Shown: in pieces, positions 17,020-25,778 of the stretch
Layout: each line of letters opens with the position of its first letter
Numbering within the stretch: position 1 is the stretch's first letter
Assembly: GCA_036961445.1 (NCBI GenBank)
Contig: JBALVO010000011.1
Coordinates: forward strand, 1-55,704
Reading direction: 5' to 3'
From: JBALVO01 sp036961445
GTDB taxonomy: Bacteria; Pseudomonadota; Gammaproteobacteria; Pseudomonadales; Halieaceae
Length of the DNA: 55,704 nt
The notes under the pieces: model-generated
Database searches by the model: none
What the model was told of the DNA's origin: nothing
What the model saw: only the letters and a program-made list of their open reading frames with translations
Position numbers and translations under genes: made by a program

Positions 17020-18147
17020 TCAGTCTGCCTGTTTCGCGCCGAATTCTGCCGCGTCCTCGCTTACCCCAAAAAGGCTCAGCTGATCCAGGTCAGCCACATC
17101 GCGTGGTTGCAGACGCAACCCCGCACCGAGTAAGCGCACTGGTTTCGCACCGCGGGGCCAGGCCGCCGTCAACAGACGATGAAATTGCTCCGCCGTATGC
17201 CAGGGCTCACCGCTAGCACCGATAACCTCCTCCAATGTGGTCTGGGTGAAGTCGTTGTACTTGATTTTCACTACGCGCTTAATCGGGAAGTATCTCCCTG
17301 CAATTTTGTCAAAACGTTGTTTTAGCTCCAGCAGTAGATCATCGATTGACTCGACCATCGCAGGCAGATGTTCTATATCTTCGACGAACGTTCTTTCCAC
17401 ACTGATTGATTTACGCACGCGAGAGGATTGCACCTGGCGATGATCTACGCCGCGCGCAACATCGTACAAGCGCTGACCATATTTCCCGAAACGCTTGGCC
17501 AGCTTTTCCAGTGGCAGGGTCTGCAGATCGCCGCAAGTCACCACCCCCATTTTACGTAATTTTTCTGCGGTCACTTTACCCACGCCATTTATTTTTTTGA
17601 CCGGAAGATCAACTACGAAAGCAGCTATCTGTTCGGGCCTAATAACGAACATGCCATCAGGCTTGTTCCAGTCGCTAGCGACCTTGGCGAGAAATTTATT
17701 GGGTGCAATGCCCGCTGACACGGTCAGGCTCAGCTCCTCCTTCACTCGCTGCCTGATCTCCTGAGCAATCAAGGTGGCACTGCCGTGGCAGTGATCAGTC
17801 TCTGTCACATCCAGGAAAGCCTCATCCAGAGACAGCGGCTCAATTAACTGCGTGTAATGTCGGAAAATATCGTGAAAGCGCGCCGAGGCCTCGCGGTAAA
17901 GATCAAATCGCGGCGGCAATATCAACAGACCGGGACACAAAATCATGGCGCGAGAAGAAGCCATGGCGGAATGTACACCAAAAGAACGTGCTTCATAATT
18001 GGCGGTGGCAATCACCCCTCTGCGGTCCGCTCTGCCACCCACAGCCAGCGGCTTGCCCCGCAGTCCCGGGTTCTCCCGAGTCTCCACCGAAGCATAAAAG
18101 GAATCGGCATCTATGTGGATAATTTTACGTTGCACGCAGACACTCAT
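17020..18147 (-). CDS. dinB: DNA polymerase IV (Y-family translesion polymerase)
   Basis: A 375-residue Y-family polymerase. Catalytic acidic residues are in IIHIDADSFYASVE (Asp13) and SLDEAFLDVT, and the steric-gate region YEARSFGVHSAM is typical of DinB. A helix-hairpin-helix follows (INGVGKVTAEKLRKMG), then the little-finger domain. Near the C-terminus, DQLSLFG fits the sliding-clamp binding motif. I start at the ATG 18147, which places the conserved IIHIDAD at the usual distance; the longer frame to 18204 adds a non-conserved leader. It lies 32 bases downstream of msrA on the same strand. No LexA box was recognised. Confidence 0.93.
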   Translation of the reverse strand: MSVCVQRKIIHIDADSFYASVETRENPGLRGKPLAVGGRADRRGVIATANYEARSFGVHSAMASSRAMILCPGLLILPPRFDLYREASARFHDIFRHYTQLIEPLSLDEAFLDVTETDHCHGSATLIAQEIRQRVKEELSLTVSAGIAPNKFLAKVASDWNKPDGMFVIRPEQIAAFVVDLPVKKINGVGKVTAEKLRKMGVVTCGDLQTLPLEKLAKRFGKYGQRLYDVARGVDHRQVQSSRVRKSISVERTFVEDIEHLPAMVESIDDLLLELKQRFDKIAGRYFPIKRVVKIKYNDFTQTTLEEVIGASGEPWHTAEQFHRLLTAAWPRGAKPVRLLGAGLRLQPRDVADLDQLSLFGVSEDAAEFGAKQAD

Positions 18148-18179
18148 AAGACCCGGCTGACCCGGCTTGTTATTGCCCG

Positions 18180-18833
18180 CTATACCGCCAGGCCAGCGGG
18201 GCAACTTACCCCCATACCGCCAAGACCGCAGTAGCCGCCCGGATTTTTTGCCAGATACTGCTGGTGATAGTCTTCGGCATAATAAAATTCCGAGGCGGGC
18301 AAAATTTCTGTGGTTATGGCGCTGTAGCCGGCCTTATCGAGGGCTTGCTGGAACAACTTCATCGACGACTGTGCCTGGATTTCCTGCTGCTCATCGAAGG
18401 TGTAAATTCCGGATCGGTACTGACTGCCCATGTCATTACCCTGACGCATACCCTGGGTGGGGTTGTGCCCCTCCCAGAACAGCGTGAGCAGCTCTTCATA
18501 GCTGACCACCGAGGGATCGAACACCACCAACACTACCTCATTGTGGCCAGTCTGCCCGCTGCACACTTCCTCATAGGTGGCATTGGGCGTTACCCCCGCG
18601 GTGTAACCCGCCGCTGTGGTAAATACCCCCTCCACCTCCCAGTACTTTCGCTCCACGCCCCAAAAGCAACCCATACCAAAAATGGCCTGGTGCAAATGCG
18701 CTGGAAACGGACCCTGCAACGGGTTGCCATTGACGTGATGTGAAGTAGGAATAGGCATGGCTGTCGCTCGGCCTGGCAGGGCCGTCTCCGATGTTGGAAG
18801 GTTATGCTTTTTGCGCAGGTTGAATAGCTTCAT
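18180..18833 (-). CDS. msrA: Peptide-methionine (S)-S-oxide reductase MsrA
   Basis: A 217-residue MsrA that reduces the S epimer of methionine sulfoxide. The catalytic motif GCFWG (Cys56) is intact, followed by GYTAG, EVCSGQTGHNEVV and GQYRSGIYTF-like text. The C-terminal region GGYCGLGGMGVSCP holds the likely resolving cysteines. The N-terminal 45 residues extend beyond the core but match long MsrA forms (start MKLFNLRKKH). The ATG at 18833 is chosen; an upstream GTG at 18872 is possible. It is divergent from phoD and likely co-transcribed with dinB. Confidence 0.94.
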   Translation of the reverse strand: MKLFNLRKKHNLPTSETALPGRATAMPIPTSHHVNGNPLQGPFPAHLHQAIFGMGCFWGVERKYWEVEGVFTTAAGYTAGVTPNATYEEVCSGQTGHNEVVLVVFDPSVVSYEELLTLFWEGHNPTQGMRQGNDMGSQYRSGIYTFDEQQEIQAQSSMKLFQQALDKAGYSAITTEILPASEFYYAEDYHQQYLAKNPGGYCGLGGMGVSCPAGLAV

Positions 18834-18898
18834 GGGGTCCAAGTATAGCCGTATTTGAGATACAGTAGACACACTCTAAACCATAACTTTAGACTACT

Positions 18899-20935
18899 AT
18901 GCCAATCTCCCGCCGCGCCGTGCTTGCCCTGCTGTCCAGCAGTACTTTTTTTCTGAGTGCCTCGGCAGCAGTGGGGGCAGCATTGCCCGGGTTCCCGGCA
19001 AAAACACCCCGCCTGAGCTTTCCCCAGGGCGTAGCATCGGGTGACCCGAAGCCTGATGCGGTGATGTTATGGACGCGGGCCCTGCCAGTGGAAGATAGCA
19101 GCAGCGCCCTCTCCCCGGGGGTAGATACACCGCAAGTGCACTTGATGGTGCAACTGAGCAGCGACAGTCAATTTTCCACGGTACTGCTACAAGCCGAATT
19201 GCACACCAGCGCAGATAGCGATTACACCGTGCGTGCCTATGTCGATGGCCTGCAACCAGACACTACGTACTTCTACCGATTTCTGGGCGCGGCGGCGTCT
19301 GTTTCGCGCACCGGGCGCACCCGCACTGCTCCGGACACTGACCAGGCGCGGACTGTGAACCTGGCCTTTGTCAGCTGCCAGAGTTATGAGCAGGCCTACT
19401 ACGGTAGTTGGGCCCGCATGCTGGCGGACGATGCGGCCAACACCGAGGGCGAGCGTATTGCATTCGTACTGCACCTGGGCGATTTCATCTACGAGCGTAG
19501 CTGGCACACACGCATTGATGGCAGCCCCAATTCCCGCGCCGTGCCGCCCTTTCCTGACGGAGTGCAGACACCGGAAAATCGCTACGCCGTCTCACTGGCA
19601 GACTATCGCCATCTCTACCAGACCTACCTGAACGATCCTCATTTACAAGAAGCCAGGGCGCGCTGGCCATTCATCTGTACCTGGGACGACCACGAATTCG
19701 CCAACAACAACTTTCAGAGTTACAGTACTTACGACACCGCGCCACTACTTGAGGCACAGCGCAAACAAAGCTCCAGCCAGGCCTGGTTTGAATACATTCC
19801 ATCCGTACTCGATATGCCGACCGGACAGCCTGCGCACAATTTTGTAGCGCAGCCGCTCAACGGTAGCGCCGCGGCGCAAAACCAGGCGGCCCTGGACAGC
19901 CTGCGGATCTATCGCAAGCTTGCCTGGGGCAAGCACCTGGACATTCTACTCACCGACAGCCGCAGTTATCGCAGTCCGCCATGCTTGCCCGATGGATTTG
20001 CCGAATCACTGGGTCTACCCATGAATACGGTAGAACTGGTGGCGATTGCCGACGCAGGGAATGCCTATGCAGACGGCAACCCACCCGCCACCCTGCCCTA
20101 TGGGGACGGCACTACAGTGAACCCCGCCAGGGAACGTGAACCGGGCACGATGCTGGGCCTGGAACAAAGAGACTGGTTGCTCGGGGCGCTGGCAGACTCC
20201 GCTGCCCAGTGGAAATTATGGGGTAACGCCATGCCCCTCATACCGATGCGTCTGGATATGTCAGCGCTACCTTTCACCAGCTATCAGGACAGTATTTTCA
20301 ACATCGACGGTTGGGCCGGGTACCCCTTTGAAGTCCACTATCTGATGACTGAACTTAAGACGCGAGACATCACCGGCGTGGTGTCGCTCTCTGGCGATCA
20401 CCATATGCAGGGGGCCGGCACGGTGAGCTGGTCTACCACCGATGCAGGCGCCATTGCAGTATGCGCGGACTTCAACGTTACTGGCATCAGTTCCTCGCCG
20501 CTGTTTGAAGAGCTGCTCAGCGTAGCAAAAGAGAGCCCTGCCGGTTTCCAGCCCATTGTCTACTCGGAGCAGGACGGCCGGGTTACCCCGGTTTGGAATA
20601 TGTCCATGTTGCAGGGTGTATTTGCCGCCTACACATACGCCAAGAGCGGACTGGAGTCTCTGGCGAACTGGCTGGGACCCAACGCGGCCAACCCCGGCCT
20701 CAAGTACGTAGACACCACAGCCAATGGCTATGGCCTGGCCAGCTTCAGCGCCGATCAGGTGCAGGTAAAGTTGATCACCATGGAAGATTGTCGCACCAGG
20801 TTTACACAAGCCCCCGCCATCAAGCATGTGGCAAAGTTTCAGTTGGACCACTGGCAGGGCGGACAGCAGCCGATAGTGCAAGGACCCGAATTTGATGGCG
20901 ATGCCCCCTTCCCCTTTGCTACCGGTAAGGTGTAA
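18899..20935 (+). CDS. phoD: PhoD-family alkaline phosphatase
   Basis: A 678-residue secreted phosphatase. The N-terminus ISRRAVLALLSSS has a twin-arginine pattern followed by a hydrophobic stretch and an Ala-rich cleavage region, so Tat export is likely. An N-terminal fibronectin-like domain follows (FPQGVASGDPKPDAVMLWTR), then the metallophosphatase domain: FVSCQSYEQ, VLHLGDFIYE, TWDDHEFANN, DSRSYR and SLSGDHHMQGAG. These carry the Fe/Ca ligands of PhoD. The protein is longer than Bacillus PhoD, as in many marine homologues. It probably releases phosphate from mono- or diesters. No Pho box was recognised upstream. Confidence 0.9.
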   Translation: MPISRRAVLALLSSSTFFLSASAAVGAALPGFPAKTPRLSFPQGVASGDPKPDAVMLWTRALPVEDSSSALSPGVDTPQVHLMVQLSSDSQFSTVLLQAELHTSADSDYTVRAYVDGLQPDTTYFYRFLGAAASVSRTGRTRTAPDTDQARTVNLAFVSCQSYEQAYYGSWARMLADDAANTEGERIAFVLHLGDFIYERSWHTRIDGSPNSRAVPPFPDGVQTPENRYAVSLADYRHLYQTYLNDPHLQEARARWPFICTWDDHEFANNNFQSYSTYDTAPLLEAQRKQSSSQAWFEYIPSVLDMPTGQPAHNFVAQPLNGSAAAQNQAALDSLRIYRKLAWGKHLDILLTDSRSYRSPPCLPDGFAESLGLPMNTVELVAIADAGNAYADGNPPATLPYGDGTTVNPAREREPGTMLGLEQRDWLLGALADSAAQWKLWGNAMPLIPMRLDMSALPFTSYQDSIFNIDGWAGYPFEVHYLMTELKTRDITGVVSLSGDHHMQGAGTVSWSTTDAGAIAVCADFNVTGISSSPLFEELLSVAKESPAGFQPIVYSEQDGRVTPVWNMSMLQGVFAAYTYAKSGLESLANWLGPNAANPGLKYVDTTANGYGLASFSADQVQVKLITMEDCRTRFTQAPAIKHVAKFQLDHWQGGQQPIVQGPEFDGDAPFPFATGKV

Positions 20936-21075
20936 GCTGGACGACATCAAGGCGGGACTGCATCCGCAGATTTCACGCTTTTGTCACAATTCACTACTAA
21001 TATCGTCCCGGTAATCAAAACAGGGGGTGTCCCCGACGCAGCAAATAACCAGGACAAGGAAACACAACAAACACT

Positions 21076-21267
21076 ATGGATAGATTAAGATTTAACGCCA
21101 GAGAACTATGCAGCCGCAAGCTATGGCAGATGGTGACGACCCCCACCGCCAAAGAAATCGACGACAACGAGCTGGCTGAAGCCATCGACGAACTGGCCAC
21201 GAGGCGCCACTACCTGTCGCAACTGCAGGAGATCGGCAAGCTGGCAGATAAACAACAAGATTCCTGA
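21076..21267 (+). CDS. Small hypothetical protein, first gene of VWA-DnaJ-HtpX operon
   Basis: A 63-residue charged protein with no family I recognise. It is predicted to be mostly helical, with a basic N-terminal third (MDRLRFNARELCSRKLW) and an acidic then mixed C-terminal part. It has no signal or membrane segment. The coding call rests on its position 23 bases before the VWA gene and on balanced amino-acid composition. A purine-rich AAGGA lies 16 bases upstream, which is rather far for a ribosome site. Confidence 0.55.
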   Translation: MDRLRFNARELCSRKLWQMVTTPTAKEIDDNELAEAIDELATRRHYLSQLQEIGKLADKQQDS

Positions 21268-21290
21268 ACCACCGCTGCTCATAACTACGT

Positions 21291-21977
21291 ATGGCTAAAC
21301 TCCCGTCCCGCCGATCTTCCTCACAAGAAATACAACGCTTCCTGCAACAGAGCAAGGCAATTACGCAATTTGTAGACAGGCAACCACGTCTGCTATTCGG
21401 CATTGACGCGACCGCCAGTCGCCAACCCACCTGGGACAGTGCTTGCCACCTGCAGCAGGAGATGTTTCGCGCTACCGACAACGTCGCCACTTTGGCGGTG
21501 CAGCTGTGCTATTTTCGCGGTTTCAACGATTTTTATGCCAGCAGGTGGTTAACCGACAGCATGCAGATGGCCCAGCTCATGGGTCAAGTAAGCTGCGAGG
21601 GGGGACATACCCAGATCGCGCGCATGCTGCGCCACGCGCAGAACGAACACCGCAAGGCGGAAATCCGCGCCGCCGTATTCATCGGTGATGCAATGGAAGA
21701 AAATGCCGATACCCTGTGCGACCTGGCGGGACAGTGCGCCCTACTGAAACTACCCCTGTTTATGTTCCAGGAAGGACTCAACCCAACTGTGGAAGAGACT
21801 TTTCGAACTATGGCCAAGCTCAGTGGCGGGGCCTATGCCCGTTTCGACGCCCGCAGCGCCAGCACCCTGGCAGGGCTGCTCGGGGCGGTGGCCAGCTACG
21901 CAGCCGGAGGCCGCAAGGCACTTCGCAGCAATGCCAGCGACAGTGCTAAACTGCTACTGAAACAACTCAAGCCCTGA
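21291..21977 (+). CDS. VWA-domain protein
   Basis: A 228-residue cytosolic protein consisting almost entirely of a von Willebrand A-like domain. A full metal-ion-dependent adhesion site is visible: DATAS (Asp39, Thr41, Ser43) after LLFGI, Thr107 in EGGHTQIAR and Asp133 in VFIGDAMEE. Such domains bind a divalent metal and a protein partner. No signal peptide is seen. The gene is 8 bases upstream of the J-domain gene, and the shared operon suggests that they act together in protein handling. The function is not established. Confidence 0.82.
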   Translation: MAKLPSRRSSSQEIQRFLQQSKAITQFVDRQPRLLFGIDATASRQPTWDSACHLQQEMFRATDNVATLAVQLCYFRGFNDFYASRWLTDSMQMAQLMGQVSCEGGHTQIARMLRHAQNEHRKAEIRAAVFIGDAMEENADTLCDLAGQCALLKLPLFMFQEGLNPTVEETFRTMAKLSGGAYARFDARSASTLAGLLGAVASYAAGGRKALRSNASDSAKLLLKQLKP

Positions 21978-21985
21978 GGAATAGT

Positions 21986-22696
21986 GTGCCCCGAATAATA
22001 CTGCTGTTGGCGGTCATTGCCGTCATATATATCCTGTACCAGCGCGCCCAATCGGTGCCACCGCACCTGCGCAGGGCACAGTACCTGAAGATGGGGCTGG
22101 GTCTCGCGGCGGTGCTGGTTGTTGGCCTTACGCTCACCGGGCGTATGCACTGGGTTGGCGCTGCACTCACTGGCCTCCTGGTCGTTTTGCGCCAGTCACT
22201 GCCTACCCTCATTCGCTTGTTTCCCATGTTGGCCAGTCTGCGCACAAAAAGCGCACCCAGCCAGGGCCAGAGCTCCACCGTGGAAACACCAATCCTGCGT
22301 ATGCAGCTGGATCACGACAGCGGCGCTTTAGAAGGTGAGGTACTCAAAGGACGCTACCAGAAATGGCGCCTGGCAGAGATGGACAGAATCCAACTCGAAG
22401 AGTTACTCGATTATTGTCGCGCGCAAGACAGCGACTCCGTGCAGCTACTCGACAGCTACCTGCAGCAGCGCTTCCCGGGTGAACCCCCTTTTGGTGAACA
22501 GCAACAGGCCAACGAAAGCGGCGGCACTATGAGCCGCAAGGAAGCACTGGCGGTGCTGGGGCTGGCTGAAGACGCCAACGACGGAGATATTGTGGCGGCA
22601 CACCGCACACTCATGCAAAAGCTGCATCCAGACCGTGGTGGTAACAACTACCTGGCAGCCAAGGTCAACCAGGCCAAGGATTTACTGCTGGGATAA
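21986..22696 (+). CDS. Membrane-anchored C-terminal J-domain protein
   Basis: A 236-residue protein. Hydrophobic segments occur at about residues 3-17, 36-51 and 54-69. A cytosolic linker with many acidic residues (about 105-180) is followed by a J-domain that begins near EALAVLGLAEDANDGDIVAAHRTL and contains HPD at 214-216 in KLHPDRGGN. The J-domain would stimulate DnaK ATPase at the membrane. The layout, with a short J-domain at the extreme C-terminus, resembles Pam18/TIM14-type co-chaperones. It uses a GTG start with GAGGA upstream. It is followed by a small protein and HtpX. Confidence 0.85.
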   Translation: MPRIILLLAVIAVIYILYQRAQSVPPHLRRAQYLKMGLGLAAVLVVGLTLTGRMHWVGAALTGLLVVLRQSLPTLIRLFPMLASLRTKSAPSQGQSSTVETPILRMQLDHDSGALEGEVLKGRYQKWRLAEMDRIQLEELLDYCRAQDSDSVQLLDSYLQQRFPGEPPFGEQQQANESGGTMSRKEALAVLGLAEDANDGDIVAAHRTLMQKLHPDRGGNNYLAAKVNQAKDLLLG

Positions 22697-22767
22697 GCAC
22701 ATTAGTAGCAACCAGGTGCGCAAATGCTTACACTTGCGCGCTGAACCTTGAGGAAAACTCCACCGTT

Positions 22768-23115
22768 ATGGCTGAAGCATTTGTGATTCGAAATCAACTG
22801 GGACACTACTGGGCCAAGAACAAAAGCTGGGTAGACGGCTCCGAACCCCGGGTTGTCATGCGTGCCAAGCACGAAGATGAGGCCATCAACACCTTGTTCG
22901 AACTCAGCTCCAAGGATATAGCGCTGCGCGGTGAAACACTCGCGGTTGAATTGACCGCAAGGGGCGAGCCTATTATCCAGGCCAGTCAGATACCATTGGC
23001 GCTGGACCCTGACGCTGCGCTGGCCATTGACGCTGACATGCAGGCACAGGACCACTGCGCTGTCGATCCTGAGGCAGAGCCTGCCCTGGAAGCGTCAAGC
23101 CAGGCGGGAACCTGA
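22768..23115 (+). CDS. Hypothetical protein with conserved-looking N-terminal domain and acidic tail
   Basis: A 115-residue soluble protein that I cannot assign. The first ~65 residues look like a compact fold (FVIRNQLGHYWAKNKSWVDG, then KHEDEAINTLFELSSKD). The last ~40 residues are acidic and Ala/Glu-rich and probably disordered. GAGGA lies 15 bases before the ATG. A GCGCAA/TTGCGC inverted repeat (22718-22739) lies just upstream. It sits between the J-domain gene and htpX, which suggests a role in the same process. Confidence 0.65.
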   Translation: MAEAFVIRNQLGHYWAKNKSWVDGSEPRVVMRAKHEDEAINTLFELSSKDIALRGETLAVELTARGEPIIQASQIPLALDPDAALAIDADMQAQDHCAVDPEAEPALEASSQAGT

Positions 23116-23172
23116 GCCCTGAACCACTGTCCAAACCCTGCTTTTTGATCTGAATAGGGCATCGCGTTTCCC

Positions 23173-24054
23173 ATGAGAATTTTATTATTCCTGGCCACTA
23201 ATATGGCCGTACTGATACTGGTCAGCATTGTCTTTAACCTGCTGGGGCTGCAGGGTATCCTCGCCGAAAACGGCGTCGACCTTAATCTTGGTGCACTGTT
23301 GATCTTTTGCGCCATTTTTGGCTTTGGCGGATCGTTAATCTCCCTGTTTCTGTCTAAATGGATGGCCAAGCGAGGCACCGGCACCCAAATTATTGAACAG
23401 CCCCACAATCGCGAAGAGCAATGGCTGGTCGACACCGTGCGGGAAATTGCCGCAGAAGCAGGTATCGGCATGCCCGAAGTGGGTATATTCCCTTCCGAAG
23501 CCGCCAATGCCTTCGCCACTGGCTGGAACCGCAATAACGCCCTGGTCGCTGTCAGCGCGGGCCTGTTACAACGCTTCCAACCCGGTGAAGTGAGGGCCGT
23601 AGTGGCGCATGAGATCGGCCACGTGGCCAATGGCGATATGATCACACTGACCCTGATACAGGGTGTGGTAAATACCTTCGTAATGTTCTTTGCACGGATT
23701 ATCGGTCACACGGTCGATCGCGTCGTGTTCAAGACTGAACGCGGCTATGGGATAGGTTACTTTGTAGTTACTATCGTCGCGGAACTGGTACTGGGTTTTC
23801 TGGCCAGCGCCATCGTGTTCTGGTTTTCCCGGTGGCGCGAGTACCGCGCGGATCACGCCGGCGCCAGGCTGACCTCTAACGCCAATATGATTGCCGCTCT
23901 ACAGAGACTGCAATTGGAACAGGGACAACCCCAGGACCTGCCCGGAGAATTAACGGCATTTGGCATCAGTGAACAACTAAAACAGGGGCTGTCAGGTCTA
24001 TTTCGTTCCCACCCGCCACTGGATGACAGAATCAGGGCCTTGCAAACGGCTTGA
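23173..24054 (+). CDS. htpX: Membrane protease HtpX (M48 family)
   Basis: A 293-residue inner-membrane zinc metalloprotease that degrades misfolded membrane proteins. It has two N-terminal membrane segments (about 3-28 and 40-60). The HEIGH zinc motif is at 146-150, two further hydrophobic segments lie at about 155-210, and the third zinc ligand is in REYRADHAGA. The length is normal and all catalytic residues are present. It is the last gene of the plus-strand group starting at 21076. Its 3' end overlaps the convergent EthD gene by 23 bases. Confidence 0.95.
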   Translation: MRILLFLATNMAVLILVSIVFNLLGLQGILAENGVDLNLGALLIFCAIFGFGGSLISLFLSKWMAKRGTGTQIIEQPHNREEQWLVDTVREIAAEAGIGMPEVGIFPSEAANAFATGWNRNNALVAVSAGLLQRFQPGEVRAVVAHEIGHVANGDMITLTLIQGVVNTFVMFFARIIGHTVDRVVFKTERGYGIGYFVVTIVAELVLGFLASAIVFWFSRWREYRADHAGARLTSNANMIAALQRLQLEQGQPQDLPGELTAFGISEQLKQGLSGLFRSHPPLDDRIRALQTA

Positions 24055-24751
24055 TCACATATTCACTCATGGGTATCACGTCGATTGTTGAGAAATCGAT
24101 AAAGCGGGCACAACTGTCCATCATCGTGGACATGCGTTGTTGCAAGAGCTCTGAATCACCCCCGGTAGCGTAAAACGCGTGATCGCAGGTCATCGCCTCG
24201 TCGGGAAAATTCTCTTCGACTATGGCGTCAAATTGCAGCGCATCTTCACCCATTGATTGCAGCACCACGTTCTGGCGATATCCAAACGTAGACTGGGTGT
24301 CGATTGCCACCTGAGTGTGGCTGCCCTGCCACAGTGCCAGCCAATCGTCTTTGCCAAGGTGCGCTGGCCGCGAGAAAAATACCACCTGACACATACCGTA
24401 AACTCGTTCGCCAGGGGCGCTGGGATGCCTCTGCTGGCTGGGCAGGGGTTCCGCTTCAGCCACCAGGTAACAGTTCTTGCGGCTTACCCGGGAATCAATC
24501 AAATCTTCCCAGTCTTGCACGCGCCCGGCGCTATCAACCCACATAGACAGCACTGCGTCCGGTGTCGGCGGGTGGCTTTGCATACGTCGCCCGCTCGCCG
24601 CCGCGACCGCACTGTCGACTACAGTAATACGCAATCCATGCACACCTGAATGGCTGGCCAGTTGCGGGCCCAGTTGTTGCACCAACAGGTCGCGAAACGC
24701 ATCCTGCGCCAACGCCTCATCTGCCCAGACAGGATAAACCAGCTTTTGCAT
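24032..24751 (-). CDS. EthD-domain protein
   Basis: A 239-residue protein. Its C-terminal half fits an EthD dimeric alpha-beta barrel: VVFFSRPAHLGKDDWLALWQGSHTQVA, then a YRQN segment and a FDAIVEENFPDE segment. The N-terminal half looks like a second diverged copy of the same fold. EthD-like proteins are small oxidative or decarboxylating helpers in degradation of ethers and polyketide-like compounds. The catalytic role here is unknown. The ATG at 24751 has AAGGGG upstream. It lies 36 bases downstream of the SDR gene on the same strand. Confidence 0.72.
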   Translation of the reverse strand: MQKLVYPVWADEALAQDAFRDLLVQQLGPQLASHSGVHGLRITVVDSAVAAASGRRMQSHPPTPDAVLSMWVDSAGRVQDWEDLIDSRVSRKNCYLVAEAEPLPSQQRHPSAPGERVYGMCQVVFFSRPAHLGKDDWLALWQGSHTQVAIDTQSTFGYRQNVVLQSMGEDALQFDAIVEENFPDEAMTCDHAFYATGGDSELLQQRMSTMMDSCARFIDFSTIDVIPMSEYVIKPFARP

Positions 24752-24787
24752 CGCGCCCCTTCAAACCCTCAGTTAACTTCGTTGACG

Positions 24788-25558
24788 CTAAACGCCCAAC
24801 GGGGGCGTAATGGTTGACGCGTTGTCGATCAACATTTCAGCTCCGTTAACAAACCCCGACTCATCAGACGCCAGATAGAGAACCAGATTGGCAATATCTT
24901 CGGGCTCACACATATTGCCGAATTTACCTATTTCATCAATCTCCGCCTGGGTGGCGGTGCTCTTACCCGTGGCGACCTTAACCACCATAGGCGTCTTCAC
25001 CCCATCCGGGTGAATAGAATTGCAGCGAATACCATTTTTTTGCTCTTTACAGAACATGGCGATATTTTTGGTGAGGGAGCGCACCGCTCCTTTGCTTGCA
25101 GTGTAAGCGGCGACAAACGATTGCCCGTGAATCGCTGCCACAGATGACATGTTTATAATCGACCCACCACCGGATTCAGTCATGGCGGGAATTGCGTGCT
25201 TGCATCCCAGAAACACTCCGTCGCTGTTGACCGCGTTAATCATGCGCCAGGTTTCCAGGTCGGTATCGACAATGGTACCCAGGGCAATCATGCCAGCATT
25301 ATTTACCAGAATGTCCAGGCGCCCAAATTTTTCCACACTCTGGGCGATAACTGACTTCCAGTTATCTTCGTCGGTAACATCCAGACGCAAAAATATCGCA
25401 CTCTCCCCAATTGCGTCGGCCACTGCCTGTCCGTCGACCTCATTGAGATCTGCAACCACCACTTTGGCGCCCTGGGCGGCCAGCAATATGGCATCCGCCT
25501 TACCCATACCACTTGCAGCACCCGTGATTATGGCAACCTTGCCAGCGACTCTACCCAT
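24788..25558 (-). CDS. Short-chain dehydrogenase (hydroxysteroid/cyclic alcohol dehydrogenase-like SDR)
   Basis: A 256-residue classical SDR. It has TGAASGMG for NAD binding, an Asp in VVADLNE favouring NAD over NADP, NNAG, a catalytic Ser in NMSSVAA, YTASK, and HPDGVKTPM after the active site. HPDGxxTPM-type text is frequent in SDRs acting on cyclic secondary alcohols or steroid hydroxyls. The substrate is inferred only. The ATG at 25558 has AGGAAAAGG upstream. It probably forms an operon with the EthD gene. Confidence 0.87.
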   Translation of the reverse strand: MGRVAGKVAIITGAASGMGKADAILLAAQGAKVVVADLNEVDGQAVADAIGESAIFLRLDVTDEDNWKSVIAQSVEKFGRLDILVNNAGMIALGTIVDTDLETWRMINAVNSDGVFLGCKHAIPAMTESGGGSIINMSSVAAIHGQSFVAAYTASKGAVRSLTKNIAMFCKEQKNGIRCNSIHPDGVKTPMVVKVATGKSTATQAEIDEIGKFGNMCEPEDIANLVLYLASDESGFVNGAEMLIDNASTITPPLGV

Positions 25559-25778
25559 AGTTTTACCTTTTCCTGTTGCGTTTATGACGCCGTGATACGC
25601 ATTGCATCACCACGAACAATTGACTGCGCGCAAGTTAAGCAGATGACTCGCCCAAGCTCAAACACCATTCCCCTAAACTCGCCACAGGGCTGCACAATTG
25701 AACCAACAACAGCCCTCGCCAGCATCAGACACTAGTAGTATTCTTGTCAGCGTAAAAAGTCATTCTTCAGGGCACGCC

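Noticed and set aside
22718..22739. GCGCAA/TTGCGC hairpin as a terminator after the J-domain gene
   Set aside because: The stem is only six pairs with a 10-base loop and no T-tract, and it lies inside an apparent operon.
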